Shown here: positions 15,852-23,494 of the stretch, piece after piece | How positions within the stretch are numbered: the stretch's first letter is position 1 | How the letters are laid out: every line of letters starts with the position of its first letter | Assembly: GCA_934667845.1 (NCBI GenBank) | Contig: CAKUMQ010000001.1 | Span: forward strand, 1-64,000 | DNA: 64,000 bases | Direction: 5' to 3' | Source: an uncultured Eubacteriales bacterium | GTDB taxonomy: Bacteria > Bacillota > Clostridia > Oscillospirales > Acutalibacteraceae | Position numbers and translations under genes: made by a program | Notes under the pieces: model-generated | Seen by the model: only the letters and a program-made list of their open reading frames with translations | Told to the model about the DNA's origin: nothing | Database searches by the model: none

Positions 15852-16631
15852 ATGGCACTTTTGGAGGTTAAGGGGCTGAAAAAGAGCTTCGGCAAGACGG
15901 CGGTGCTCAAGGGCATCGACCTGTCGCTCGAAAAAGGACGGGTGCTGGTGCTGATCGGCTCCTCCGGCAACGGCAAAACGACGCTTTTGCGGTGTCTGAA
16001 TTTCTTGGAGACGCCGGAGGCGGGCAGCATTGCCGTGGACGGCGAGACACTGTGGGACGCCGCCGACGGGCGCATGAGCAATGAAGAGCAGATCCGCCGC
16101 AGCCGACTGCATTTCGGGCTGGTGTTTCAGTCGTTTAATCTGTTTCCGCAGTATACGGCGCTGCAAAACGTGGCGCTCGCGCCGCGGCTGCTGACCAAGG
16201 CGGCGGGAAAAGCCGAGCGGCGGGAGCAGCAAAAGCGCATCAATGAGGAAGCGGCGGCGCTGCTGTCCCGCGTCGGGCTGAAGGAGAAGCTCGACTGCTA
16301 TCCCTGCCAGCTGTCCGGCGGACAGCAGCAGCGGGTGGCAATTGCACGGGCGCTGGCGCTGCATCCGGACATTCTCTGCTTTGACGAGCCGACCAGCGCG
16401 CTCGACCCCGAGATCACGGGCGAGGTGCTGGCGGTGATCCGCCAGCTGCGCGAGGAGCAGACGACTATGATCATCGTCACCCACGAAATGGGCTTTGCCC
16501 GCGAGGTCGCGGACGAGGTCATTTTCATGGACGAGGGCGCCATTGTGGAGCAGGGACCGCCCGACGAGCTGTTTGAGCATCCGAAAACGGCGCGGCTGCA
16601 GGAGTTTTTGCAGTCGGCACTGCGTGTCTGA
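15852..16631 (+). CDS. Amino-acid ABC transporter ATP-binding protein
   Basis: 259 residues. It has Walker A GSSGNGKTT, Q-loop FQSFNLFP, signature LSGGQQQRVAIARAL, Walker B ILCFDEP and switch His in VTHEMGFA, as in GlnQ/HisP/TcyC proteins. A 20-residue insert before the Q-loop (around ADGRMSNEEQ) is longer than in GlnQ. It energises the preceding permease. No terminator is obvious before the metK promoter 30 bp downstream. Confidence 0.92.
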   Translation: MALLEVKGLKKSFGKTAVLKGIDLSLEKGRVLVLIGSSGNGKTTLLRCLNFLETPEAGSIAVDGETLWDAADGRMSNEEQIRRSRLHFGLVFQSFNLFPQYTALQNVALAPRLLTKAAGKAERREQQKRINEEAAALLSRVGLKEKLDCYPCQLSGGQQQRVAIARALALHPDILCFDEPTSALDPEITGEVLAVIRQLREEQTTMIIVTHEMGFAREVADEVIFMDEGAIVEQGPPDELFEHPKTARLQEFLQSALRV

Positions 16632-16664
16632 GGCGGAAAATGTCGGAAAAAGCCGCCGATGGGG

Positions 16665-16693
16665 TTGACAAGCGCCAAAAAGCGTGGTAGACT
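16665..16693 (+). promoter_or_regulatory. metK promoter
   Basis: Consensus TTGACA (16665-16670), a 17-bp spacer and TAGACT (16688-16693), directly upstream of the riboswitch. Confidence 0.85.
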
Positions 16694-16711
16694 AAACTGA
16701 AAACCGAATAA

Positions 16712-16811
16712 CCTTATCCAGAGTGACGGAGGGAACAGGCCCGATGATGTCCGGCAACCTGCTTTTGCGGCAAGGTGCTAATTCCTGCGGGGCAACCCGG
16801 CAGATGAGGGA
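16712..16811 (+). promoter_or_regulatory. SAM-I (S-box) riboswitch
   Basis: The conserved S-box features occur in order: CTTATCCAGAG, GGAGGGA, GGCCCGATGA, CCGGCAACC, AAGGTGCTAATTCC and the closing GATGAGGG. Together they form the four-way SAM-binding aptamer. An intrinsic terminator follows at 16829-16862. SAM binding would favour the terminator and shut off metK. Confidence 0.95.
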
Positions 16812-16828
16812 GCGCACACGCGTTTGAT

Positions 16829-16862
16829 CCGCCGGGCGTCTGCCCGGCGGTTTTACTTTTTT
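16829..16862 (+). terminator. Riboswitch-controlled terminator
   Basis: A 9-bp perfect GC-rich stem (16829-16837 with 16842-16850), 4-nt loop, then TTTTACTTTTTT. It is placed as the expression platform of the SAM riboswitch. Confidence 0.9.
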
Positions 16863-16881
16863 ATACAGGGAGAGATAACCA

Positions 16882-18078
16882 ATGGCAACACGCTTTTTTA
16901 CATCCGAATCCGTGACGGAGGGCCACCCCGACAAGGTGTGTGACCAGATCTCCGACGCCGTGCTGGATGCGATCATTGCGCAGGATCCCGACGCCCATGT
17001 GGCATGTGAGACGGTGGCGACCACCGGTATGGTGACGGTGATGGGGGAGATCAGCACGACGGCTTCGGTCGATATCCGCGGTATTGCCCGCAAGGTCGTG
17101 ACCGAGATCGGCTACGACGGCAGCGATGCCGGATTTGACGGCAACACCTGCGCGGTGCTGACCGTGCTCGACGAGCAGTCGCCGGATATCGCGCAGGGGG
17201 TCAACGACGCGCTTGAGCACCGCGAGGGGCGCGAGGAGCGCTATGACCGCATCGGCGCGGGCGATCAGGGAATCATGTTCGGATTCGCCTGCGACGAGAC
17301 GCCCGAGCTGATGCCGCTGCCGATTTCGCTGGCGCACCGGTTGGCAAAGCGTCTGGCGGAGGTGCGCAAAAACGGCACGCTGCCCTATCTGCGGCCGGAC
17401 GGCAAGACGCAGGTGACGGTGGAATATGACGGCGATACCCCCGTGCGGGTGGAGACGGTCGTGGTGTCGACACAGCACAGCGCGGATGTGTCGCTGGAGA
17501 CCATCCGCCGCGATATGGTCGAGCAGGTCATCCGCCCGGTCATCCCCGCCGCGCTTTGGGACGCGCAGACCCGCATATTGGTCAACCCGACCGGTCGCTT
17601 TGTGATCGGCGGCCCGCACGGCGACAGCGGTCTGACGGGGCGCAAAATTATTGTCGATACCTACGGCGGCTATGCCCGCCACGGCGGCGGCGCCTTCTCG
17701 GGCAAGGACCCGACAAAGGTCGACCGCTCTGCCACCTATATGGCGCGCTATGCGGCAAAAAACGTGGTTGCCGCCGGTCTGGCGCGCCGCTGCGAGATCC
17801 AGCTCGCCTATGCCATCGGCGTGGCGCGGCCGGTATCGGTGCTGGTCGACACCTTCGGCACGGGTACGGCGCCGGATAAGATGATTGCCGATGCCGTCAG
17901 CCGGGTGTTTGATTTCCGCCCCGCCGCTATCATCGACTGCCTGGCGCTCCGCCGCCCGATCTACCGCCAGCTGGCGGCTTACGGCCATATCGGCCGCGAG
18001 GAGCTGGGCGTCCGCTGGGAGCAGACCGACCGCATAGAGGCGCTGCGCGCCGCGCTTGCGGGACGAAATCTGAAATAA
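16882..18078 (+). CDS. metK: S-adenosylmethionine synthetase
   Basis: 398 residues, a normal MetK length. Signature segments are SVTEGHPDKVCDQISDA at the N-terminus, GAGDQGIMFGFA (ATP/phosphate binding) and GGGAFSGKDPTKVDRSA. The enzyme makes S-adenosylmethionine from methionine and ATP in the cytoplasm. It is controlled by the SAM-I riboswitch just upstream, giving product feedback. It is monocistronic, ending at a strong terminator. Confidence 0.97.
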   Translation: MATRFFTSESVTEGHPDKVCDQISDAVLDAIIAQDPDAHVACETVATTGMVTVMGEISTTASVDIRGIARKVVTEIGYDGSDAGFDGNTCAVLTVLDEQSPDIAQGVNDALEHREGREERYDRIGAGDQGIMFGFACDETPELMPLPISLAHRLAKRLAEVRKNGTLPYLRPDGKTQVTVEYDGDTPVRVETVVVSTQHSADVSLETIRRDMVEQVIRPVIPAALWDAQTRILVNPTGRFVIGGPHGDSGLTGRKIIVDTYGGYARHGGGAFSGKDPTKVDRSATYMARYAAKNVVAAGLARRCEIQLAYAIGVARPVSVLVDTFGTGTAPDKMIADAVSRVFDFRPAAIIDCLALRRPIYRQLAAYGHIGREELGVRWEQTDRIEALRAALAGRNLK

Positions 18079-18102
18079 AGGGTGCCCGCTGCCGGGCGAT
18101 CC

Positions 18103-18148
18103 CTCTCCCGCCGTCCCTGTGTCAAGGACGGCGGGGGAGGATATTTTT
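18103..18148 (+). terminator. Intrinsic terminator after metK
   Basis: A 14-bp stem with one G-U pair (18103-18116 with 18126-18139) is followed by ATATTTTT. Confidence 0.85.
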
Positions 18149-18256
18149 GCCCGTTTTCGGCAGACGGAGGGCGGCGGGACGCCTGTTTCCGGCGAAAATG
18201 CGGGCAGAGGGAGAGAACGGGGGAATTTCCTGTTTTATGCAATAGCAAAAAAGCCG

Positions 18257-18285
18257 TTGTTTTTTATATTTTTTTGTGGTATTAT
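18257..18285 (+). promoter_or_regulatory. Promoter of AraC-type regulator gene
   Basis: TTGTTT and TATTAT with a 17-bp, T-rich spacer, in a markedly AT-rich stretch before the regulator gene. Confidence 0.6.
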
Positions 18286-18337
18286 GATACTGTCAATGAT
18301 ACCGAGTGCGGGGCGAACTGCTGGAGGCGGTGTGCAA

Positions 18338-19204
18338 ATGGGACAGTTTTTGACATTGGAAAGCGTGCGGGATACCAAGACTTATTATTTAAATCAGGAC
18401 ATGCTCAACGAGATCCTCATTCTGAAGGAGCCGACGTCGCTGGATATGGATTACTTCAAAAAGGGCGTCAAACGGGTGATCTATTTTCACAGTCACCGGT
18501 TTTATGAGATGATCTATGTGATGTCCGGCTCCGGCACGCATATCATCGAGCGGGAGGAACGCCCGATGAAGAAGGGCAGCGTGTTTCTGCTGGCGCCGAA
18601 TGTGGCGCACCGGTATTACCCGGAGGAAAACTGCGACGATCTGCGGATCTGTAACGTGGTATTTTCCCGCATACCGAGTGAGAGCTTTCAGCTAAACGGC
18701 GCCTATGCCGAGGCGCGGCTCTCCCCCGATGCGCTGTTGCGGTTTGAATCGTATCTGCATCAGATGGAGACGGAATTTACCGCCCAGCTGGTCGGCTACC
18801 GGGACAATATGCAGGCGTATTGCCGGCTGCTGCTCAGTGAAATACTGCGGTCGGAGGGCGGGCAGTCGATCAGCGGCAGCCAGAGAAGCAAGCTCGATGA
18901 GGTGCTCGCGTACATAGAGGAGCATTACGCCACGACCAGCTTTCAGGAATGCGCGCAGCTCAGCTCCTATTGCCCGACCTATTTCTGCCGCCTGTTCAAG
19001 GAGGCGACGGGGCTGACCTTCGGCGAATATATCAACAACAAAAAGATCACGGCGGCGGCAAAGCTGCTGCTGGAAACGGACGATTCCATCGAGAGCATTG
19101 CCCATCGGGTCAATCTGCAAAACGGCAACCATTTCTATTCGTTGTTCAAAAAGCACATCGGGCTGACCCCGAAGGCGTTCCGCAAAATGCGCCAGATCCG
19201 GTGA
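18338..19204 (+). CDS. AraC family transcriptional regulator
   Basis: 288 residues. An N-terminal cupin sensor (about 30-110; HSHRFYEMIYVMSGSGTH then LLAPNVAHRY) is followed by a C-terminal double helix-turn-helix (about 190-285; CPTYFCRLFKEATGLTF and AHRVNLQNGNHFYSLFKKH). The ATG at 18338 has GGAGG about 10 bp upstream; the open frame extends further but across the promoter. It lies immediately before the long glycan-utilisation locus (19392-48914) and is the likely activator of that locus. Confidence 0.9.
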   Translation: MGQFLTLESVRDTKTYYLNQDMLNEILILKEPTSLDMDYFKKGVKRVIYFHSHRFYEMIYVMSGSGTHIIEREERPMKKGSVFLLAPNVAHRYYPEENCDDLRICNVVFSRIPSESFQLNGAYAEARLSPDALLRFESYLHQMETEFTAQLVGYRDNMQAYCRLLLSEILRSEGGQSISGSQRSKLDEVLAYIEEHYATTSFQECAQLSSYCPTYFCRLFKEATGLTFGEYINNKKITAAAKLLLETDDSIESIAHRVNLQNGNHFYSLFKKHIGLTPKAFRKMRQIR

Positions 19205-19223
19205 CAGCCGGACAAAAGCGGGC

Positions 19224-19263
19224 AAAGACCGGAAACAGCACAAGCTGTTTCCGGTCTTTTTTG
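19224..19263 (+). terminator. Intrinsic terminator after the AraC gene
   Basis: A perfect 16-bp stem (19224-19239 with 19244-19259) with an ACAA loop and a T run. Confidence 0.93.
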
Positions 19264-19316
19264 CTGCCCGGACGGAAAAAACATAACAGCGCACAAAAAC
19301 ATAATAACAGCCGCTG

Positions 19317-19345
19317 TTTTTTTGCGATTGGGTATAGTATATAAT
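19317..19345 (+). promoter_or_regulatory. Candidate promoter of the central glycan locus
   Basis: A perfect TATAAT (19340-19345) lies 17 bp after a T6 stretch that makes a poor -35, as expected for an activator-dependent promoter. Just upstream, AACAGCG (19285-19291) and CGCTGTT (19312-19318) form a spaced inverted repeat that could be an AraC-type or other regulator site. Confidence 0.5.
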
Positions 19346-19391
19346 AAATTTGCTGATAAACCCGAGTAAATATGCGGAAAGGAAGTCCACC

Positions 19392-20876
19392 ATGAGAAAA
19401 ATCGGATTACTGAGCCTTTCGGTGCTGCTGATCCTCGGCATGGCGCTTTCGGGATGCCAGACCGACCATCCGGACACGCCGATCGAGTCGTCCGACGCCG
19501 AAAGCCAAACGGCGGGATCCTCCGGGACAACGACAGCGGAAACGACGGCGCCGACGGAGGATATCCCGTCGTCTGTGCCCGCCGAAACGACCGGGGAAAC
19601 CAAAACACCGGCAGGAACATCGACGAGCCGCCGCTCCTCCGCCACAAAGGTGACGACGGCAGCCACCACGGCGACAAAAGGCTCCGCAACGGCGGGCGAG
19701 AAGCCGGATCCCTATCAGCCGAAGGGGCTGTGGGACAAATATTTTTGGATCTCCACCGGAAACGGCCACTACGGCGGCACGGACGAAGATCTGCGCCGGG
19801 TGATCAAAGCACACAAGGATCTGGGCTTCAACTGCATGGAGCGTATCCGGCTGAGCCGTGATCTGCTGACCATGTGCGAAGAGGAAAAAATGTACGTCAC
19901 CACCGGCTACTTCGGCGAGGTAAACGCCGACGGCATGACCAGAACCGAGGCGACGACCAAGGAATGGGCAGCCAAATTTGCCGACAGCGACTACTTCCTC
20001 GGCTTTATCCCCTGGGATGAGCCTGCGCACGACACAAAGATCTTCAAGGCAATCCATCAGCAGTACGAGTGGTACCGCAAATATGACAAAACGCGCCTGT
20101 TCATGGTGAATCTGCTGCCGAGCTACGGCGAGTACAAATGGGGCGGCAATGCGTTTAAACGGTACATCGACGATTTTGACACCATTGCCGATCTGCCGAT
20201 CCTCGGCGTGGACTACTACCCGTTTGACACAAACGGCAACTGCGACCTGAATTCCACGGGCATGTGGGCAGACTGGGGCTACTGCCGCAAGCTGTGCAAG
20301 GAGCGGAACAAGGATCTGTGGCTGTACATACAGGGAACCGGCTGGGGCGAGGAAGGCGTCGGCTACTGGACAAAGGGGCGCATTGCGGTGCAGATGAACG
20401 CCGCCATCGCCTACGGCTCGCGCCGGGTCAGCTACTGGGTCTCCACGCCGCTGTATATGGATGACACCGGCAGGCCCTCGTCGCTGTATGCGGCGGGAAA
20501 AGACCTGCACAGGCGTGCCATGACGACCGGCACCTATCTGCTGGGCAAAACGCCTGACAAGCTGTATATGTCCGGTATCGCCAAGGGCAAACAGGGCATG
20601 TACTTTTTGGACGACGCGGAGCAAAGCCCGCTGATCGCCGCCCTGCCGGCAGGCCCGACGATCGTATCCACGTTCAAAGACAATACGTCGCGCACCTATA
20701 TGGCGGTCGTGAACCGCAGCTATGACCGGACGCTGTCCGACAGCCTCTCGCTCAAGGGCGTTCATTCCGTGAAAAAGCTGGATCCGCTTACCGGCCGCGA
20801 GACGGCGGTGGGCAACACCTCCAAGCTGTCCCTTTCGCTCGAGGAGGGCGGAATGGTGCTGTACATCATCGAATAG
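19392..20876 (+). CDS. Secreted lipoprotein, putative TIM-barrel glycosidase-like
   Basis: 494 residues. A lipoprotein signal (LSGC lipobox), then a Thr/Ser-rich linker (about 20-110), then a domain reading as an alpha/beta barrel: GFNCMERIRLS, GFIPWDEPAHD (around residue 215) and LGVDYYPF (around residue 275). The tail is a small beta domain with MAVVNRSYDRTLS. The DEP segment could carry an acidic catalytic residue, but I recognise no named family. It is a paralogue of 24950-26308 and, more distantly, 39167-40432. The start at 19392 follows a GGAAAGGAAG site. It is the first gene of the large locus and acts outside the cell. Confidence 0.72.
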   Translation: MRKIGLLSLSVLLILGMALSGCQTDHPDTPIESSDAESQTAGSSGTTTAETTAPTEDIPSSVPAETTGETKTPAGTSTSRRSSATKVTTAATTATKGSATAGEKPDPYQPKGLWDKYFWISTGNGHYGGTDEDLRRVIKAHKDLGFNCMERIRLSRDLLTMCEEEKMYVTTGYFGEVNADGMTRTEATTKEWAAKFADSDYFLGFIPWDEPAHDTKIFKAIHQQYEWYRKYDKTRLFMVNLLPSYGEYKWGGNAFKRYIDDFDTIADLPILGVDYYPFDTNGNCDLNSTGMWADWGYCRKLCKERNKDLWLYIQGTGWGEEGVGYWTKGRIAVQMNAAIAYGSRRVSYWVSTPLYMDDTGRPSSLYAAGKDLHRRAMTTGTYLLGKTPDKLYMSGIAKGKQGMYFLDDAEQSPLIAALPAGPTIVSTFKDNTSRTYMAVVNRSYDRTLSDSLSLKGVHSVKKLDPLTGRETAVGNTSKLSLSLEEGGMVLYIIE

Positions 20877-20955
20877 ACCGTCAGCAGACGACAGACGGGA
20901 GGGATGACAGGCAGACATAGACCGAGGCTTTGACAAAACGAAAGGAGAATCGATC

Positions 20956-22395
20956 ATGAAAAAAAGCAGTAAACTCCGCATATTCACCGCACTGTGCGCG
21001 GCAGCCGTTCTGGCGGGCTGCCTGACGGTGCTCGGCGTCAGCGCCGACACGACCGCCGTGACCGATACGGTGATCGAAGACTTTGAGGATGCCGCCCATG
21101 TGGCAAACTGGTATCAGGGCATTGCCGGTGCGACCATGACGCAGGACACGAGCGTAAAACACGCGGGAAATGCCAGCGGCCGCTTTGAAAATACAAACAA
21201 CAACGGTCTGACCGGCGACGGTAAAAATGCGAATGTGGTCAACTTTGACCTGAGCGGATTCGAAAAGATCCGTCTGTATGTCAAAAATCCGGGCGACACG
21301 GATGTGGCGTTGATCTTCCAGATCTATCTCGCCAACTATAAGGAGACCGGCAGCAATCCGCATCTGGCGATCATCAACGTCCCGGCGCAGTCGGATTTCA
21401 CGGCGTATGACGTGGTGCTGGCGGATATGACGCTCAAGGGCACGGAGACGACGATGGCGGATCAGCCGAAGGAGAGCTGGAAGATCCTCGAATACGGTCT
21501 TGCGCCCGCCTCTCCCGGTCTGTACACCCTGTATGTGGACGACATCACGGCGATCGCCCCGGCAGACGATACGCCTGTCGTCAAGGACAGCGAGCTTGTC
21601 TGGGATATGGAGGACAAGACGCTCATCGACCAGCTCGTCACCGATCCGAACATTCAGACGACCGAGCAGAAGCAGAGCACGGAGTTCAAGCGCAGCGGCA
21701 ACGCCTCGCTCTACTGGAAAAACAGCAAGGGCAACTACGGGGCGCTCGGCAACCTGGTGGCATTTGCGAATAAGGACACGACCGGCTATGACCGCATCCG
21801 CTTCTATGTCTACAACCCCGGCGACTACCCGGTTCTGGTGCAGTGCCAGCTGGCGGTCAAGGCGTTCGGCACCACGGCGATCTATGTGGCGGAGGCGGAG
21901 GTTCCCGCCGTCAACGGCTTTGTGCCGCTGGATTTCGCTCTCAGTGCCTTTGACCTGAAGCCCGGCTCGACGGCGGGCGCCCAAAAGCTGCTCGGCAATA
22001 CGGAGGACGGCGCGCGCGTCATTTACGATATCGGTCTGGTGTTCAACAGCCGCGAGCGCGATGTGCTGTATCTCGACGACGCCATGCTCATCACCGATGC
22101 GTATGCCGCCGAGCATGAGAAAGACGAGATCGTGCCGGTGCGTCCGGACGGCGGAGAAAGCTCTGCGCCCTCCGGCGATTCCGAGCCGGAGTCCAAGCCG
22201 GAGTCCAAGCCGGAGTCCGAGCCGGAGTCCAAGCCGGAGTCTGACGATACGCCGACCTCCTCTGCGCCCGCGGGCAGCGAGGAGAGCCGTGTTTCGCCGG
22301 ATACCGGCGTGCCCGGTGTCGGCGCGGCGGTTATCGGACTGCTTCTGGTCTCGGCAGCCGGCGTATGGACGGCGGGCCGTAAACGGAAAGAATAA
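20956..22395 (+). CDS. Surface protein with two carbohydrate-binding-like domains
   Basis: 479 residues. A signal peptide is followed by two related beta-sandwich domains (about 35-205 and 215-380). Each starts with an EDFEDA- or WDMEDK-type strand, has a conserved RLYVKNPGD or RFYVYNPGD segment in the middle, and ends in LYVDDITAI or LYLDDAMLI. This matches CBM11/CBM-like jelly rolls. A Pro-Glu-Ser-Lys repeat (ESKP) then leads to PDTGVPG, one membrane helix and an RKRKE tail. The tail resembles a sorting or membrane-anchor signal. It probably captures glycan at the cell surface. No catalytic residues are recognisable. Confidence 0.72.
   Translation: MKKSSKLRIFTALCAAAVLAGCLTVLGVSADTTAVTDTVIEDFEDAAHVANWYQGIAGATMTQDTSVKHAGNASGRFENTNNNGLTGDGKNANVVNFDLSGFEKIRLYVKNPGDTDVALIFQIYLANYKETGSNPHLAIINVPAQSDFTAYDVVLADMTLKGTETTMADQPKESWKILEYGLAPASPGLYTLYVDDITAIAPADDTPVVKDSELVWDMEDKTLIDQLVTDPNIQTTEQKQSTEFKRSGNASLYWKNSKGNYGALGNLVAFANKDTTGYDRIRFYVYNPGDYPVLVQCQLAVKAFGTTAIYVAEAEVPAVNGFVPLDFALSAFDLKPGSTAGAQKLLGNTEDGARVIYDIGLVFNSRERDVLYLDDAMLITDAYAAEHEKDEIVPVRPDGGESSAPSGDSEPESKPESKPESEPESKPESDDTPTSSAPAGSEESRVSPDTGVPGVGAAVIGLLLVSAAGVWTAGRKRKE
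22183..22241 (+). repeat. Tandem 12-bp coding repeat
   Basis: About five copies of a GAGTCCAAGCCG-type unit encode (ESKP/ESEP)n, a charged extended cell-wall-spanning linker in the surface protein. Copies differ by single bases, mostly Lys to Glu changes. Confidence 0.85.
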
Positions 22396-22404
22396 GCTCT
22401 GTGT

Positions 22405-22462
22405 CCGCAGAGGCTGCCGACCGGCGGGGGTGCCTGCCCTGCCTGCCGGCCGGTCTCTGCGG
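22405..22462 (+). other. Intercistronic hairpin
   Basis: The right arm (22449-22462) pairs with two left segments (22405-22411 and 22419-22425) separated by a 7-nt bulge. No T run follows. It probably modulates mRNA processing between two surface-protein genes. Confidence 0.5.
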
Positions 22463-22491
22463 TTCGGGCATGAAAAAGGATGGGAGAGCAT

Positions 22492-23442
22492 ATGAAACAC
22501 GCTTGGAAACGGGGATCGGCACTGATCCTTTCGCTGCTGATGACGGTGCTGCTGTTTGCGACGGTATCCGGCGCGGCATCGGCAAAGGAGACAACCAAGG
22601 TCATCTGGGACATGGAGGACAAGGCGGTTATCGGGCAGCTGATCACAGCGGATGCCCAAAAGGCGACAATGGTGCAGAGCACACAGTATAAGCGCAGCGG
22701 CGCGGCGTCGCTGATGTTTGTCAACACCGGCCATAACGGACTGATGGGCAATATTGTACCCTTTTTGGACGTGGATCTGACGGGCTGGGATATCATCCGG
22801 TTCTACGTCTGCAATCCGACCGACCGCGAGGCGGGACTGCGGTATCAGTTCTGCGGCGGCATGACCGGCAACACGCCGTATTATCTGGATGTGGAGATCC
22901 CGGCACAGACGGACGGCTTTATCCCGGTGGATTTCCCGCTGAAGGATTTCGAAGCCATCGAATATATCGCGCAGGGAAAATTCTACGATATCGCCCAGCC
23001 GTATGAGTATGTGATCGCGGACAGCGCCCTGATCTTTACGGGACCGGAGACCGGTGAGCGGCTCTACATCGACGATGTCATGCTGGTGAAGAGCAACGGC
23101 GGCGCGGCGACCACCGCGCCGACAAAGGCACCCGCCAACACGACCAAGCCGGCCAACACGACGAAGCCTGCGGGAACGACCGCGCAGGCTGCCCCGGTCA
23201 GCACGGATACGGCGGCGACCGGCGGTACGACCGCTGCCGACACGCCAGAAACGTCGGCAACGGATGCCGGGGAGACAAAGGCGACGGTTCCCGCTTCGGT
23301 GGAGACCAAGGCGCCGGAGGAGTCGAAGCCGCAGACGGAAAAGGGCGGTTTCCCCGTCTGGGGGATCGTGCTGATCGTTGTGGCTGTTTTGGCAGCAGGC
23401 GGCGCGGCTGTGCTGATCGTCAGGAAAAAGGCAGGAAAATAA
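22492..23442 (+). CDS. Surface protein with one carbohydrate-binding-like domain
   Basis: 316 residues. Signal peptide (to about residue 32, ASA-K), one beta-sandwich domain (about 34-205) that closely resembles the second domain of the preceding protein (WDMEDKAVIGQL, RFYVCNPTD, LYIDDVMLV), a Thr-rich linker with repeated TTKP units, one membrane helix and a short RKKAGK tail. The ATG at 22492 has GGGAG upstream; another in-frame ATG lies 12 bp earlier. The linker and anchor are nearly identical in DNA to those of the next gene, so a recent duplication or conversion joined different heads to one tail. Likely a glycan-binding surface protein. Confidence 0.7.
   Translation: MKHAWKRGSALILSLLMTVLLFATVSGAASAKETTKVIWDMEDKAVIGQLITADAQKATMVQSTQYKRSGAASLMFVNTGHNGLMGNIVPFLDVDLTGWDIIRFYVCNPTDREAGLRYQFCGGMTGNTPYYLDVEIPAQTDGFIPVDFPLKDFEAIEYIAQGKFYDIAQPYEYVIADSALIFTGPETGERLYIDDVMLVKSNGGAATTAPTKAPANTTKPANTTKPAGTTAQAAPVSTDTAATGGTTAADTPETSATDAGETKATVPASVETKAPEESKPQTEKGGFPVWGIVLIVVAVLAAGGAAVLIVRKKAGK
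23104..23440 (+). repeat. Linker-anchor repeat, copy 1
   Basis: The Thr-rich linker and membrane anchor of this gene repeat with high nucleotide similarity at 24565-24918 in the next gene, differing by small length changes in the TTKP units. Confidence 0.8.
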
Positions 23443-23494
23443 ACGCCGGGATCCCGGCAAAACGGGAATGCGGTGATCGGGTGAGCAAACCGGC

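Noticed and set aside
22183..22241. Short regular repeats that could suggest a CRISPR
   Set aside because: The 12-bp units are in frame, encode ESKP/ESEP and have no spacers.
22290..22395. LPXTG sortase signal on the surface proteins
   Set aside because: No LPXTG is present. PDTG is only weakly similar and two of the three proteins lack even that, so a membrane anchor is the safer reading.
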